Shown here in pieces: positions 9,472-18,045 of a stretch of DNA of 64,000 nucleotides. The notes under the pieces were generated by a model. It ran no database searches and was not told the DNA's origin. It saw only the letters and a program-made list of their open reading frames with translations. A program made the position numbers and the translations under genes. This DNA is from Methanothrix sp. (lineage in GTDB: Archaea; Halobacteriota; Methanosarcinia; Methanotrichales; Methanotrichaceae): positions 39,544 to 103,543 of the forward strand of contig NZ_JASFYM010000005.1 of NCBI RefSeq assembly GCF_030055635.1, written 5' to 3'. Position 1 is the stretch's first letter. Each line of letters begins with the position of its first letter.

Positions 9472-10623
9472 TTACCGGATCACGAGCTCTTTCCCGAAGG
9501 AGGTCAGGTTCTCGCAGCCGTTTGCCCTGACAACAACAAGATCCTCCAGCCTGACGCCGCCGGTATCCGGGTAGTAAAGCCCGGGCTCAACGGTGACGGC
9601 ATTGCCTGATCTGAGAACCCCTCCGTGCTCGCTGAGGGATGGACTCTCATGTATCGACAGCCCGACGCCATGGCCTGTTGAGTGTATGAATCCAGCATCC
9701 TCGCGCTCTGTGTATCCGAAATCATCGAATGTCCTGCACACAGCCTCGTGCACATCAGCTCCGCTCACACCATCCTTTATGCACCTCAGCCCAGCCTCCT
9801 GAGCTGCTCTCACCGCCTGATACATCTCCACGATCTCCGCTGACGGCTCGCCGCGGACGACCGTGCGGGTCATGTCCGCGAAGTACCTGCTGATCTTCGA
9901 TCGCGGGAATATGTCTATGACTATCGGCATATCTGCAGGAAGCGGTCCGCTGCCCCTTGAGTGAGGATTTGAGCTCATGAGACCGCCGCAGACTATGGTG
10001 TCCAGGGTCTCGTATCCGAGCTCTGCAAGCCTGAGATCGATGGCGCCCCTCACTCTCTCAGAGGTGAGAGGCGCGCCATCTAAAACAAGAATGCAATCGG
10101 ATGGTTCCGATTTTTTTATGAGATTTATTGCAACTTCCATTGCGGATTCGCATGCCCTCTGGGCATCTGCGATCGCGGATATCTCCTCTGGCGTTTTGAC
10201 AGCGCGGATGTGCTCGAACGGTCTCTCCAGGAGAACAATATCGAACCGCTCAGAGAGGCCTCTGTAAATTCCCGCGGGGGCATTTGAAGGCATGCCCAAT
10301 CGCGAGATCCTGCGCTCCGAGACGAACTCCTCGAGGACCTTCATGTATGCTTTCTCGACACTCCCGAGCTCCTCGATCTTTGACTTCAGGGAGTAATCGC
10401 CTGTCGTCTCCACCACATCCGCCTTTGATTCTGCTGAGGCCCTCGATCTCTCCATGCTGGATACTAGCAGATGAATCATGTCTGTGATCAGCACAGCGAA
10501 CCTGTCGCTGGAAAGAAACCTCGATGCATAGTAGATATCGGCATCGCAGATGCTGTCTCCCACGAGAAGCAGCCCGTCAACCCCAAGAGCTCTGACAGCA
10601 CCGACGATGGCATCTCTAGACAT
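9472..10623 (-). CDS. M24 family metallopeptidase, Xaa-Pro dipeptidase-like
   Basis: Protein of 383 residues with a creatinase-like N-terminal domain and a C-terminal pita-bread peptidase domain. The five metal ligands are visible in order: Asp in IDIFPRS, Asp in ADMTRTVV, His in STGHGVGL, Glu in VTVEPGLYY and Glu in VRLEDLVVV. It should release amino acids from peptides with proline in second position. Its start overlaps the end of the GGGP synthase gene by eight bases, so it is the last gene of the L40e-GGGP synthase operon. No functional link to lipid synthesis is obvious. Confidence 0.87.
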   Translation of the reverse strand: MSRDAIVGAVRALGVDGLLLVGDSICDADIYYASRFLSSDRFAVLITDMIHLLVSSMERSRASAESKADVVETTGDYSLKSKIEELGSVEKAYMKVLEEFVSERRISRLGMPSNAPAGIYRGLSERFDIVLLERPFEHIRAVKTPEEISAIADAQRACESAMEVAINLIKKSEPSDCILVLDGAPLTSERVRGAIDLRLAELGYETLDTIVCGGLMSSNPHSRGSGPLPADMPIVIDIFPRSKISRYFADMTRTVVRGEPSAEIVEMYQAVRAAQEAGLRCIKDGVSGADVHEAVCRTFDDFGYTEREDAGFIHSTGHGVGLSIHESPSLSEHGGVLRSGNAVTVEPGLYYPDTGGVRLEDLVVVRANGCENLTSFGKELVIR

Positions 10624-11383
10624 GTATTGCAGTTACGATGTTCTTCACAAACCCGAAAACATCCCCTGACTGCTCGACGCCCGTGCCGGTGACTATCAGA
10701 TCCGCGCCCGCAGCCACGAGCTTCCTGGCGCTCTCCGCGTCGCGTATCCCGCCGCCAACAACAAGAATTGCATCGCCTATCGCATCCCTGACCGCAGAGA
10801 CCATGTTCGCGGGCACGGGCGAATCTGCGCCAGAGCCTGCCTCTAAGTATATTAACCGCATCCCGAGGTACCGCCCCGCGAGGGCATACGCAGCCGCGAT
10901 CTCAGGCTTTCTGCGCGGAACGAGCTTGGCATCACCGACCCATCCGACCGTACCCCCGGGCTCCACCACTATGTATCCCATGGGTATCGCCTCGAGTCCG
11001 TATCTGGAGACGATCGGTGCGCCGAGCGCCTGGTTCTCTATAAGATAATTCGTGGACCTCGAGTTCAGAAGGCTCATGAAGAAGACAGCGTCAGCGGTAT
11101 CGCAAAGGCCTGCGGCACTGCTCGGAAAGAGTATCACCGGCAGATCCACAGATCTTTTTATGGCGCGCACAGTGCTGTCGAGAACGGAGCCTGTGGCACC
11201 GACAGATCCGCCGACCATAACAGCTGCTGTGCCAGCATCCGCTGCAGATCTCGCCATCTGCGCAGCACGCTCCGGATCCTGCGATGCCGGATCTATCAGG
11301 GTCAGGTGTGCAGAGCCATGCGACTCCACCGCATCCCAGAGCTCCGACTCCACAGGACCTATCTCGACCCGCTTTCTGAGCAT
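10616..11383 (-). CDS. Geranylgeranylglyceryl phosphate synthase
   Basis: TIM-barrel prenyltransferase of about 255 residues that joins glycerol-1-phosphate to geranylgeranyl diphosphate, the first committed step of archaeal ether lipids. Family signatures are AHLTLIDPASQDP near the N-terminus, VMVGGSVGATGSV, VILFPSSAAGLCDTADAVFF, YLEAGSGADSPVP and the phosphate-binding VVGGGIRDAESARKLVAAGA. I chose ATG 11383, which lies 8 bases after the L40e stop; AAGGAGAG inside the end of the L40e gene can serve as ribosome binding site. A longer frame reaches 11440 but would overlap L40e. Confidence 0.92.
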   Translation of the reverse strand: MLRKRVEIGPVESELWDAVESHGSAHLTLIDPASQDPERAAQMARSAADAGTAAVMVGGSVGATGSVLDSTVRAIKRSVDLPVILFPSSAAGLCDTADAVFFMSLLNSRSTNYLIENQALGAPIVSRYGLEAIPMGYIVVEPGGTVGWVGDAKLVPRRKPEIAAAYALAGRYLGMRLIYLEAGSGADSPVPANMVSAVRDAIGDAILVVGGGIRDAESARKLVAAGADLIVTGTGVEQSGDVFGFVKNIVTAIHV

Positions 11384-11391
11384 AGACCCGT

Positions 11392-11538
11392 TTATCCTCT
11401 GCTCTCCTTGGACTTCATCCTGAGGCCCTTGTACCTGCATTTACGACAGCGTGTCGCCCTGACCGGGTTGCGCGCGTTGCAGCGCATGCATATCTTGACG
11501 TTCAGAACTCGATTTTCTGCCTCTGGAAATCTGGCCAT
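11392..11538 (-). CDS. rpl40e: Large ribosomal subunit protein eL40
   Basis: A 48-residue basic zinc-ribbon protein, starting [20 protein letters not shown]. Cys17, Cys20, Cys31 and Cys34 form the two CxxC pairs that bind zinc, and the tail [15 protein letters not shown] is typical of archaeal L40e. It binds the 50S subunit. It is followed by GGGP synthase 8 bases later, a pairing seen in other archaea to my knowledge. It lies just downstream of the tRNA-Ser(CGA) gene on the same strand, so the two may be cotranscribed. Confidence 0.93.
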   Translation of the reverse strand: MARFPEAENRVLNVKICMRCNARNPVRATRCRKCRYKGLRMKSKESRG

Positions 11539-11588
11539 GATGGTTACTCTCCCCGATGAAGGATATCATTTTGGCGCCGGGGTTGGGA

Positions 11589-11618
11589 TTTTCATGGTGG
11601 ACTCAGCGTCCGCGCCAT
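11589..11618 (-). other. T-loop intron of tRNA-Ser(CGA), 30 nt
   Basis: Canonical bulge-helix-bulge. The T-stem TTGGG/CCCAA is the outer helix, TTCA/TGAA is the 4-bp central helix, AAA and AAT are the two 3-nt bulges, and TGG/CCA begins the inner helix, extended by GGAC/GTCC. Cutting each bulge after its second base joins TTCAAA to T, position 59/60. Confidence 0.8.
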
Positions 11619-11669
11619 TTTGAACCCAAGCGTCCCTGGAAGGGACAACAGGTCTCGAGCCTGCCGCGT

Positions 11670-11702
11670 ATGGACCTCTGCCGCTGGAGCACGGCCCAGA
11701 GC
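11670..11702 (-). other. D-loop intron of tRNA-Ser(CGA), 33 nt
   Basis: The central 4-bp helix is GGAC/GTCC, with 3-nt bulges AAG and ATA and an inner helix CTCTG/CAGAG. Cutting after the second base of each bulge joins GGACAA to ACGC, near position 21/22. The outer helix is weak, so the exact boundary is less sure than for the T-loop intron. Confidence 0.7.
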
Positions 11703-11750
11703 TTGTCCGCTCTGCCACCCCGGCACGACTTCAAGCTGAGAGATCTGATG

Positions 11751-11760
11751 GTTTATATCT
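11751..11760 (-). promoter_or_regulatory. BoxA (TATA) of tRNA-Ser(CGA)
   Basis: AGATATAAAC on the minus strand ends 27 bases before the tRNA 5' end, the normal archaeal spacing. Confidence 0.6.
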
Positions 11761-11861
11761 GTTGCCCCAGTGCATCACTCAGGAGCAGGAGGTCTCAGCT
11801 CCAAATTGAAGAAGGCGCTTCAGCAGCACCCACAGTGATGCCCCTCAATGCGCATCCATGT

Positions 11862-11945
11862 GAATTAGCGGATTGGTGATAATGGCGAAAAATGAAAGCT
11901 TCACCGATACCGAAAATCCGGATCAATCCGGCTTTCCGGTAATTC
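11862..11945 (+). repeat. 84-bp element with inverted ends, copy 1
   Basis: Begins GAATTAGCGGA and ends TCCGGTAATTC, inverted repeats matching at 10 of 11 positions. The same element, 83 bases, lies at 34782-34864. Inside this copy GAAA..CCGGAT and ATCCGG..TTTC can form a hairpin. No coding frame is conserved. It looks like a small non-autonomous mobile element or a structured RNA element. Confidence 0.7.
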
Positions 11946-12043
11946 GCGGAGATGAGCCGACCCTCAATACCGTACACATCCATGGAATTTATGGGGGACC
12001 GGGACAGCGGGACTCAGAGCGGAATACGGATGAAATGCATCAC

Positions 12044-12874
12044 CTACCGCCTGATAATCCTCCTCAGCCCATCTCTCCTCAGCATCACGTAAAGCGCCGC
12101 AGCGATCACAGGCACCAGCAGCATAATCGAAACATTCGGGAGATGGCGCACCCGGACCACAGTCGCCAGCTCTGTGCTGATCTCTGTGAATCCAGATGTG
12201 TAGTTCACCCTGCACACCACAGGCTGCTCTACATCCAGTCTGGGGATCTCAATCCTCTTCGATCTCCCGGGAGGTATTTCGCCGAGCTCGATTCCGGATC
12301 TCCTCAGAACCAGAGGGGATTCGATTCGCGCACTCACATTCTTCGCTGTCCTGTCGCCCAGATTTCGGATCTCCAGAGAGGATTCGCTTGGGAACATGGA
12401 GAGAACCGGACCTGATACGACCTTCGCCTCAACAGGGAAAACATCTGTGGAGTTCTCGTAAAGGAAATACACCTCCGGAGACGCCCCTCCGGACTTCTCA
12501 ACGCCGGAGAGCCACATGTAGCTCAGCATGATATCCACCGGATAGACGCCGATATCCTCGCTCGCGAGTGCATCAATCTCCACTGTCATCTCAGACCCGG
12601 AACGCAGAGAGCCAAGATGCAGCGGCTCGCTCAGAACCCTCAGCCTGTCATCGTGGCTGACCGCCCTCAATACCAGGCATAAAGCATCCGAGCTGTTGAA
12701 TGTGTAGAGCGTCTCCTCCGTGGCATTCGTCTGAGCATTCCTGATGCTAAGAACCATGCTGCAGATCCTTCCGGCGTCAAGCTCTGAGCTCACGCTCTCC
12801 ACTGCGAGGTCAGGCCTCGCAAATGCTGTGAGAGATACGAGCAGAACAACCAGAATCAGGATGAATGTTCTCAT
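12044..12874 (-). CDS. Exported, membrane-anchored surface protein (CARDB/COG1361-like)
   Basis: Protein of 276 residues with a signal peptide (MRTFILILVVLLVSLTAFA), an extracellular beta-rich body and a C-terminal membrane helix (NVSIMLLVPVIAAALYVML) followed by basic residues RRDGLRRIIRR. Body segments such as ESSLEIRNLGDRTAKNVSAR and EIPPGRSKRIEIP resemble archaeal CARDB-type adhesion domains of S-layer-associated proteins. The ATG at 12874 has a GGGAGTGG upstream. It follows wecB by 43 bases on the same strand, so surface glycan synthesis and a surface protein may be coexpressed. Specific function unknown. Confidence 0.7.
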   Translation of the reverse strand: MRTFILILVVLLVSLTAFARPDLAVESVSSELDAGRICSMVLSIRNAQTNATEETLYTFNSSDALCLVLRAVSHDDRLRVLSEPLHLGSLRSGSEMTVEIDALASEDIGVYPVDIMLSYMWLSGVEKSGGASPEVYFLYENSTDVFPVEAKVVSGPVLSMFPSESSLEIRNLGDRTAKNVSARIESPLVLRRSGIELGEIPPGRSKRIEIPRLDVEQPVVCRVNYTSGFTEISTELATVVRVRHLPNVSIMLLVPVIAAALYVMLRRDGLRRIIRR

Positions 12875-12917
12875 CAGACACGTCCACTCCCTTTGAAGCT
12901 CTGGATCTTGTGGTGAT

Positions 12918-14003
12918 CTAGCGAGCAGGACCGCGGCGTGAGCCCATAAAGCTCTCCATTGCATCCACAATCCTCCGGCTCGCATCTCCGTCTCCGAAAA
13001 CGTGGGTCTGCGAGCGGGTCGGTACAAATCCCCTTGCATGCCTCACTATGCTCTCCCTGGAGGCTCCGGCGAGGACGTTCCAGCCATCGTCCACGGTCTC
13101 CACCCACTCGGTGCGATCTCTGAGCGTAACACATGGCACTCTGAGTATATACGCCTCCTTCTGCACACCACCCGAGTCTGTGAGTATCCTCAGCGCGTTC
13201 CTCTCGAGCTGGAGCATATCCAGATATCCCACCGGTTTTATCACCTTTATGCTCTCCCTCAGCGGATCCCAGAGACCGAGATCCCTGAGCCTTCTCTCAG
13301 TTCTGGGATGACAGGGAAATACCAGGCAGCTTCCGATGTCCTTGAACGCCCCGATGATCTCCCTGAGCCTCATCTCATCATCGGTGTTCTCCGCACGGTG
13401 GAGCGTAGCCAGGATGTACTCCTTGGGCCTGAGTTCCAGCCTCTCAAGAACCGTCGAGCGCTTTGATACGTCCATGCAGAGGTTCATCGCATCAACCATA
13501 ACATCTCCTGTCAGGTACACGCCATCAACAATCCCCTCACGCCGGAGGTTATCCACAGCAGTCCTTGTGGGGCAGCTAAGGATGTCGGAGCAGTGGTCGA
13601 CGAGCACGCGGTTGATCTCCTCCGGCATCCTGCGATCGTATGAGCGGAGTCCAGCCTCCACATGAACCAGGGTGATGTGAAGCTTTGCAGCAGCCAGCGC
13701 TCCAGCAAGCGTTGTGTTCGTATCCCCAAAGACCACAACCGCATCTGGATCCTCCCTCACTAGAACATCCTCGATGCGGGCCAGCATCTCGCCAGTCTGC
13801 CTGCCGTGGCTGCCGGACCCCACTCCAAGATGGTGGTCCGGCTCAGGGATCCCGATCTCGTCGAAGAATATCCTGTCCATCTCGTAGTCGTAGTGCTGGC
13901 CTGTGTGAACTATCACCTCATGAAATCTCTCCCTCAGAGCCCTGGAAAGGGGCGCGAGCTTTACAAAATTCGGTCTCGCCCCGACAACAGATGCTACCTT
14001 CAT
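12918..14003 (-). CDS. wecB: UDP-N-acetylglucosamine 2-epimerase
   Basis: Protein of 361 residues of the GT-B-fold non-hydrolysing epimerase family converting UDP-GlcNAc to UDP-ManNAc, a precursor of surface glycans. Visible signatures are GARPNFVKLAPL, HTGQHYDYEMDR, VFGDTNTTLAGALAA, HVEAGLRSYDRRMPEE, LATLHRAENTD and LTDSGGVQKEA. The ATG at 14003 (MKVASVVGARP) has GAGGTGAGAGG upstream and is preferred over the ATG at 14039. It lies upstream of a surface-anchored protein gene. In the cytoplasm it would feed N-glycan or S-layer sugar synthesis. Confidence 0.93.
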   Translation of the reverse strand: MKVASVVGARPNFVKLAPLSRALRERFHEVIVHTGQHYDYEMDRIFFDEIGIPEPDHHLGVGSGSHGRQTGEMLARIEDVLVREDPDAVVVFGDTNTTLAGALAAAKLHITLVHVEAGLRSYDRRMPEEINRVLVDHCSDILSCPTRTAVDNLRREGIVDGVYLTGDVMVDAMNLCMDVSKRSTVLERLELRPKEYILATLHRAENTDDEMRLREIIGAFKDIGSCLVFPCHPRTERRLRDLGLWDPLRESIKVIKPVGYLDMLQLERNALRILTDSGGVQKEAYILRVPCVTLRDRTEWVETVDDGWNVLAGASRESIVRHARGFVPTRSQTHVFGDGDASRRIVDAMESFMGSRRGPAR

Positions 14004-14161
14004 TCCTGTACCTCTCACCTCATGAGACCATCCATGCATCTATATCTGTCGATGCACATCCTGCTGGAGATCCTCCACATGCTACCCAAAAGTGTGCATC
14101 CTGGCTGTTCTCTCAAAAGCTTTAAGTGGTGTAAGCTCCAAAACAGAGCCTGGGATGCTCT

Positions 14162-14674
14162 GTGAACGGGAAAAGAACTAGGATCATTAACGATCCATCT
14201 GATCTGGTCCCTCTGCTTCAGGTTTTTGGCTCTGAATCTCACAAAAGGGTTTTCGATAAGCTCTGTGATCAGTGGCTCACTGAGAGGGAGCTTGTTGAGA
14301 TCTTCGGAGACAACGAGAGCGTCAGCCAGTCCATAGAGCTTCTCCGGAAGAGCGGCCTGATAGAGACGAAGTGGAGGGTGCCGGAGCCTGGGAAGAGCCC
14401 TGAGAAGGAGTATCACTCGGCATTCTCGAGGGTGCAGGCTAACTTTTTCTCGTCCATGGAGGATCTCAGCGATCTCATCAGGGTAACATTCATGTCTGAT
14501 GAGGAGCTCAGGGACATAACAGAAAAGCTCAGGGAGAAGGTCCGTTCAGGCGTGACGTCGATATCAACGCTCTCGCGGGATCTCGGAAAGAGTCAGGTGT
14601 ACCTGAAAGCAGCTGCCAAACGTGCAAAGGGGCTGACGGTGAGAGGTCAGAGGATAGAGCTCTCTGAGGAATGA
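14162..14674 (+). CDS. ArsR-like winged-helix regulator
   Basis: Protein of 170 residues. The segment from about residue 20 to 80 (SHKRVFDKLCDQWLTERELV, then SVSQSIELLRKSGLIETKWR) reads as an archaeal winged-helix domain in which the last helix is followed by a wing. The rest is helical and charged, ending in a second possible helix-turn-helix (TSISTLSRDLGKSQVYLKAA). It starts with GTG at 14162. It is followed after 37 bases by another regulator and a helicase on the same strand. Target genes are unknown. The class is clear, the family name is not. Confidence 0.7.
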   Translation: MNGKRTRIINDPSDLVPLLQVFGSESHKRVFDKLCDQWLTERELVEIFGDNESVSQSIELLRKSGLIETKWRVPEPGKSPEKEYHSAFSRVQANFFSSMEDLSDLIRVTFMSDEELRDITEKLREKVRSGVTSISTLSRDLGKSQVYLKAAAKRAKGLTVRGQRIELSEE

Positions 14675-14711
14675 TCCCAGACGCAGGTCTTTCATCTGGA
14701 GATGAATTCAG

Positions 14712-15506
14712 ATGCCAAATGTTCTCCAGTCCAGACGGGACAGCTCCAGGTTCCAGATACTTGTGGAGATCGCGGCACATCAGCCGAACGTCAGGCAGAA
14801 GGAGGTGGCCGACAAGCTCGGCGTGACACCGCAGGCTGTCTCTGAGTACATAAAGGAGCTCGTCGCAGACGGCCTCGTCGAGACAGACGGCAGGATGCGC
14901 TACAGGATAACGAAGAGAGGAGTTGAGTGGCTCCTGGAGAGCGCAGCTGAGCTCAAGCGCTATGCCAGGGTCGTGATGGAGGAGATCATCAACCACGTCT
15001 CTGTATGGCCTGCGATCGCGAGGGACGATATCTCAGAGGGGGAGCGTGTGACCCTTGTGATGGAGGATGGTCTCCTGTACGCCACACATTATCGCCCCAA
15101 TATTGAAGCCAGCGGCATAGCGATCTCCGATGCTTCCAGGGGAGAGGATGTCGGGGTCTCTGATCTGAGAGGTCTAATAAGCCTCGAGGAGGGCAGGATA
15201 AAGATCTGCAAGGTTCCAAGGGTTCAGCTTGGCGGAAGCAGGCGTGTCGATCTCAAGACTCTCGCTGGGTTGATCCCAGAGAAGGGTCTTGTGGGGGCGC
15301 TGGGGATAGAGGCTCTCATATCCCTGAGAAAGGTCGGAAGGGAGCCGGATGTCTTCTTCGGCTCGAAGGAGGCGGTGGTCGAGGCCGCCTACCATGGAGT
15401 CTCCTCAGTAATAGTGAGCGTCGATGAGCAGATCCCGGGGATCCTGAACAGGCTGGAGTCAGAAGGTATTAAGTATGAGCTCGTCGACCTCACCCTGACA
15501 GGATGA
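14712..15506 (+). CDS. COG1497-type predicted transcriptional regulator
   Basis: Protein of 264 residues with an N-terminal MarR/winged-helix domain (QKEVADKLGVTPQAVSEYIK and ELVADGLVETDGRMRYRIT) and a C-terminal domain containing ISLEEGRIKICKVPRV and a Rossmann-like end (EAAYHGVSSVIVSVDE). This domain pair matches the archaeal COG1497 regulators as I remember them. The C-terminal part could sense a small molecule. Its stop overlaps the helicase start by four bases, so the two are translationally coupled. The regulator may control or assist nucleic-acid maintenance, but this is inference. Confidence 0.75.
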   Translation: MPNVLQSRRDSSRFQILVEIAAHQPNVRQKEVADKLGVTPQAVSEYIKELVADGLVETDGRMRYRITKRGVEWLLESAAELKRYARVVMEEIINHVSVWPAIARDDISEGERVTLVMEDGLLYATHYRPNIEASGIAISDASRGEDVGVSDLRGLISLEEGRIKICKVPRVQLGGSRRVDLKTLAGLIPEKGLVGALGIEALISLRKVGREPDVFFGSKEAVVEAAYHGVSSVIVSVDEQIPGILNRLESEGIKYELVDLTLTG

Positions 15507-17944
15507 GCTTGAACGTTCTGGTGCAGGCTGAAAAATCCAGGATTCTTCTGCTGCCAATAAAGGATGACAGGGTTGTCTTCGAGGGGTATCTGCGCATAAA
15601 GGATACCCCGAGCGGACCGAGACCATACAAGTTTCTTGTGAAGAAAGATACCGAGAGGTATCTCCCCCCAGACGATTCTGTGAAGCTGCTCCGGAAGGCG
15701 AGGGGCATCTTTGTGGTCGATGGAGACGGACCCCTGGAGCAGAGGTTCGTCGAGCTTCTGAATGCATACCAGCTCAAGCACCGCAGGGTCTCTGTATGCC
15801 AGCACTGTCTTGGAAGAAGAAGGGTCACGCTTCTCGGAGAGGACTCTGTGAGTTACAGGGGCTCCAGAATATGCTACAGATGCGCGGTCGATGAGATAAA
15901 CCGGGAGGCTGAGTTCCGGGGGATCGGGAGATCCGGGAGAAGGTATCTTGCGGGAATACTTGCGAGGAGGCGGGACCTGGATGAGGTTATGGATCTTCTC
16001 AACCTCCAGAGGATAGACCCGGACCTCACGCGGTTCGATGTCATACCCGCCTCTGAGGAGGTCGCATCTCTGAGCCTTGATGAGATCCAGATCCCCGCAG
16101 AGCTCAGGGATCATCTGAAGAGACGGCTCAGCAATCTGCTGCCCGTCCAGGCGATGGCTGTGAGAAGGGGGCTCCTCGAGGGAAGAAGCCTTCTTGTTGT
16201 ATCGGCGACAGCTACAGGAAAGAGCCTGATCGGGGAGATCGCTGGCATCAGGAACCTGATCGAGGGAAGGGGAAAGCTCCTTTTTCTCGTCCCGCTGGTC
16301 GCCCTGGCCAACCAGAAGTTCGAGCAGCTCTCCGGTTATTCTGAGCTGGGGTTCAGGACATCAATAAAGGTGGGCGTGAGCCGCATACGTCTTGGAAGGA
16401 ATTTCAGCCTGCCGACGGATCTTGACGCAGATATCATCGTCGGAACATATGAGGGCATCGACCAGGTTCTCCGGAGCGGCAGGAGCCTTGGCAGGATAGG
16501 GACGGTGGTCATAGACGAGGTCCACATGCTCGAGGATCCCGAGCGCGGCCACAGGCTCGCAGGAATGATCGCAAGGCTCAGGTTCGTCGCTCCCCGGGCG
16601 CAGTTCATCTACCTCTCAGCGACCGTCGGAAATCCGGCAGCTCTCGCAAAGAGGCTCGGCGCGGAGCTGGTCGAGTACGAGATAAGGCCCGTGCCCATAG
16701 AGAGGCACCTGATCTTCACGTCGCCAGTGGATAAGCTGCATCTGATAAGAAAACTTGTGGGCGCCGGGGCGTCTGTGAGGTCTTCAACGGGATACAAAGG
16801 GCAGACGATAATATTCACGAACTCCAGGAAGAAGTGCTTCTCGCTCGCACAGTCGATTCCAGGAGCCGTCGCGTATCATGCGGGTCTTCAGTACCATGAG
16901 CGGAAGAGGATTGAGGAGCTCTTCGCTCAGGGGAAGATCAATGCGGTCGTCACGACATCTGCGCTGGCAGCAGGTGTGGATTTTCCTGCATCCCAGGTGA
17001 TATTCGAGACGCTTGCTATGGGCATCGAATGGCTCACCGTCCATGAGTTCAACCAGATGCTGGGCAGGGCAGGCAGGCCCGGGTACCATGACAGGGGTCT
17101 CGTGTACATACTCGCAGAGCCCGGGAGGCATTACAGCGGAACCGAGAGCGAGGATGAGGTCGCCCTGAGGCTTCTCAGCAGCTCTGTTGAGGACGTCTCC
17201 CCAAATTACGAGGAGCAGCAGCAGCTCGAGGAGGTTCTCGCAAACACAGCTGTCGCCAGGTCCATGGACGAGCTGAGGGAGCTGCACAGGCTCACGATCG
17301 GTCTCGACGATCTCTATAGATCCCTAGATCTCCTTCGCGAGAGGGATCTCGTGAGGGGCATATCCCCAACAAGGCTCGGCAGGGTGGTGGCAGCGCACTT
17401 CCTGAGCCCGGAGCAGGCGGATCTTGTTGTAAAAGGCATGGAAGCAGGAAAATCCCCTCTGGAGATCTCTGTCGATCTCGAGCAGTTCGATGCCCTCTTC
17501 CTTAGGGCGGCAGACCAGATATCATTCAGGATAAGAATGCCTGTGGCCCAGAGGGTCTTCCAGGGATCGTTCTTCGATCTGATCTCCAGCCCGGATCTCC
17601 TCAGGCTCGACCGGAGCATACAGGAGGAGTGCCTCAGGTTCGCGAGGGATTTCATGCGATGCAACTGCAGGGAGGCGCCGTACTGCGGATGTGTGGAGCG
17701 GGCAGTCTCGATGAGGATTCTGGAGATGAGATCTGAAGGAAAGGATCCGAAGGAGATCCTGGACGCCTTAAGCGACGATTACGGGATCTACGGATACGAG
17801 GGGGATCTGATAAACTACCTGGACCAGATCGTCAGGTACCTGGAGGCCATAGAGTCGATGGCCAGAGTCCTGGGGAGATCGGAGATTGCAGAGGAGGCTG
17901 CCAGATCGAAGAGGCGAATCGAGGAGGGGAGTGCGGAAGGGTGA
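15503..17944 (+). CDS. Archaeal Ski2-like superfamily II helicase (COG1202)
   Basis: Protein of 813 residues. An N-terminal domain with zinc knuckles (Cys99, Cys102, Cys124, Cys127) precedes the two RecA cores. Motif I is SATATGKS (234-241), motif II is DEVH (338-341), motif III is LSATVGN, and motif VI is QMLGRAGRPGY. The C-terminal helical part has a second cysteine cluster (CNCREAPYCGC). This architecture fits the archaea-specific ASH-Ski2 helicases, whose substrates are poorly defined. It overlaps the upstream regulator by four bases. Roles in RNA quality control or DNA repair are both possible. Confidence 0.88.
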   Translation: MSLNVLVQAEKSRILLLPIKDDRVVFEGYLRIKDTPSGPRPYKFLVKKDTERYLPPDDSVKLLRKARGIFVVDGDGPLEQRFVELLNAYQLKHRRVSVCQHCLGRRRVTLLGEDSVSYRGSRICYRCAVDEINREAEFRGIGRSGRRYLAGILARRRDLDEVMDLLNLQRIDPDLTRFDVIPASEEVASLSLDEIQIPAELRDHLKRRLSNLLPVQAMAVRRGLLEGRSLLVVSATATGKSLIGEIAGIRNLIEGRGKLLFLVPLVALANQKFEQLSGYSELGFRTSIKVGVSRIRLGRNFSLPTDLDADIIVGTYEGIDQVLRSGRSLGRIGTVVIDEVHMLEDPERGHRLAGMIARLRFVAPRAQFIYLSATVGNPAALAKRLGAELVEYEIRPVPIERHLIFTSPVDKLHLIRKLVGAGASVRSSTGYKGQTIIFTNSRKKCFSLAQSIPGAVAYHAGLQYHERKRIEELFAQGKINAVVTTSALAAGVDFPASQVIFETLAMGIEWLTVHEFNQMLGRAGRPGYHDRGLVYILAEPGRHYSGTESEDEVALRLLSSSVEDVSPNYEEQQQLEEVLANTAVARSMDELRELHRLTIGLDDLYRSLDLLRERDLVRGISPTRLGRVVAAHFLSPEQADLVVKGMEAGKSPLEISVDLEQFDALFLRAADQISFRIRMPVAQRVFQGSFFDLISSPDLLRLDRSIQEECLRFARDFMRCNCREAPYCGCVERAVSMRILEMRSEGKDPKEILDALSDDYGIYGYEGDLINYLDQIVRYLEAIESMARVLGRSEIAEEAARSKRRIEEGSAEG

Positions 17945-18045
17945 GAGAGAAGAAACGGCAACCATGGCCTTCAGAAAAGCGGGCAGAGCTACATAGTGAA
18001 TGAAGGTAAAAAATGGTGGGGCGGTGCCCCGCAGCCTGAATCTCC

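Larger units (their letters stand above)
11572..11724 (-). tRNA. tRNA-Ser(CGA) with two introns, in the D-loop and T-loop
   Basis: Read on the minus strand, the acceptor arm GCCGGGG pairs with CCCCGGC, followed by discriminator G and an encoded CCA. The anticodon arm GCAGG-CTCGAGA-CCTGT has anticodon CGA. A long variable arm (GTCCC/GGGAC) and G73 are serine features. Two inserts interrupt the gene: 33 bases in the D-loop (11670-11702) and 30 bases in the T-loop (11589-11618). Removing both gives an 87-base tRNA plus CCA with a 7-base TTCAAAT T-loop. The D-stem is weak: 12-23 is A-C and 13-22 is G-A, the latter common in class II tRNAs. A BoxA (GATATAAAC) lies at 11751-11760, about 27 bases upstream. 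Confidence 0.85.
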
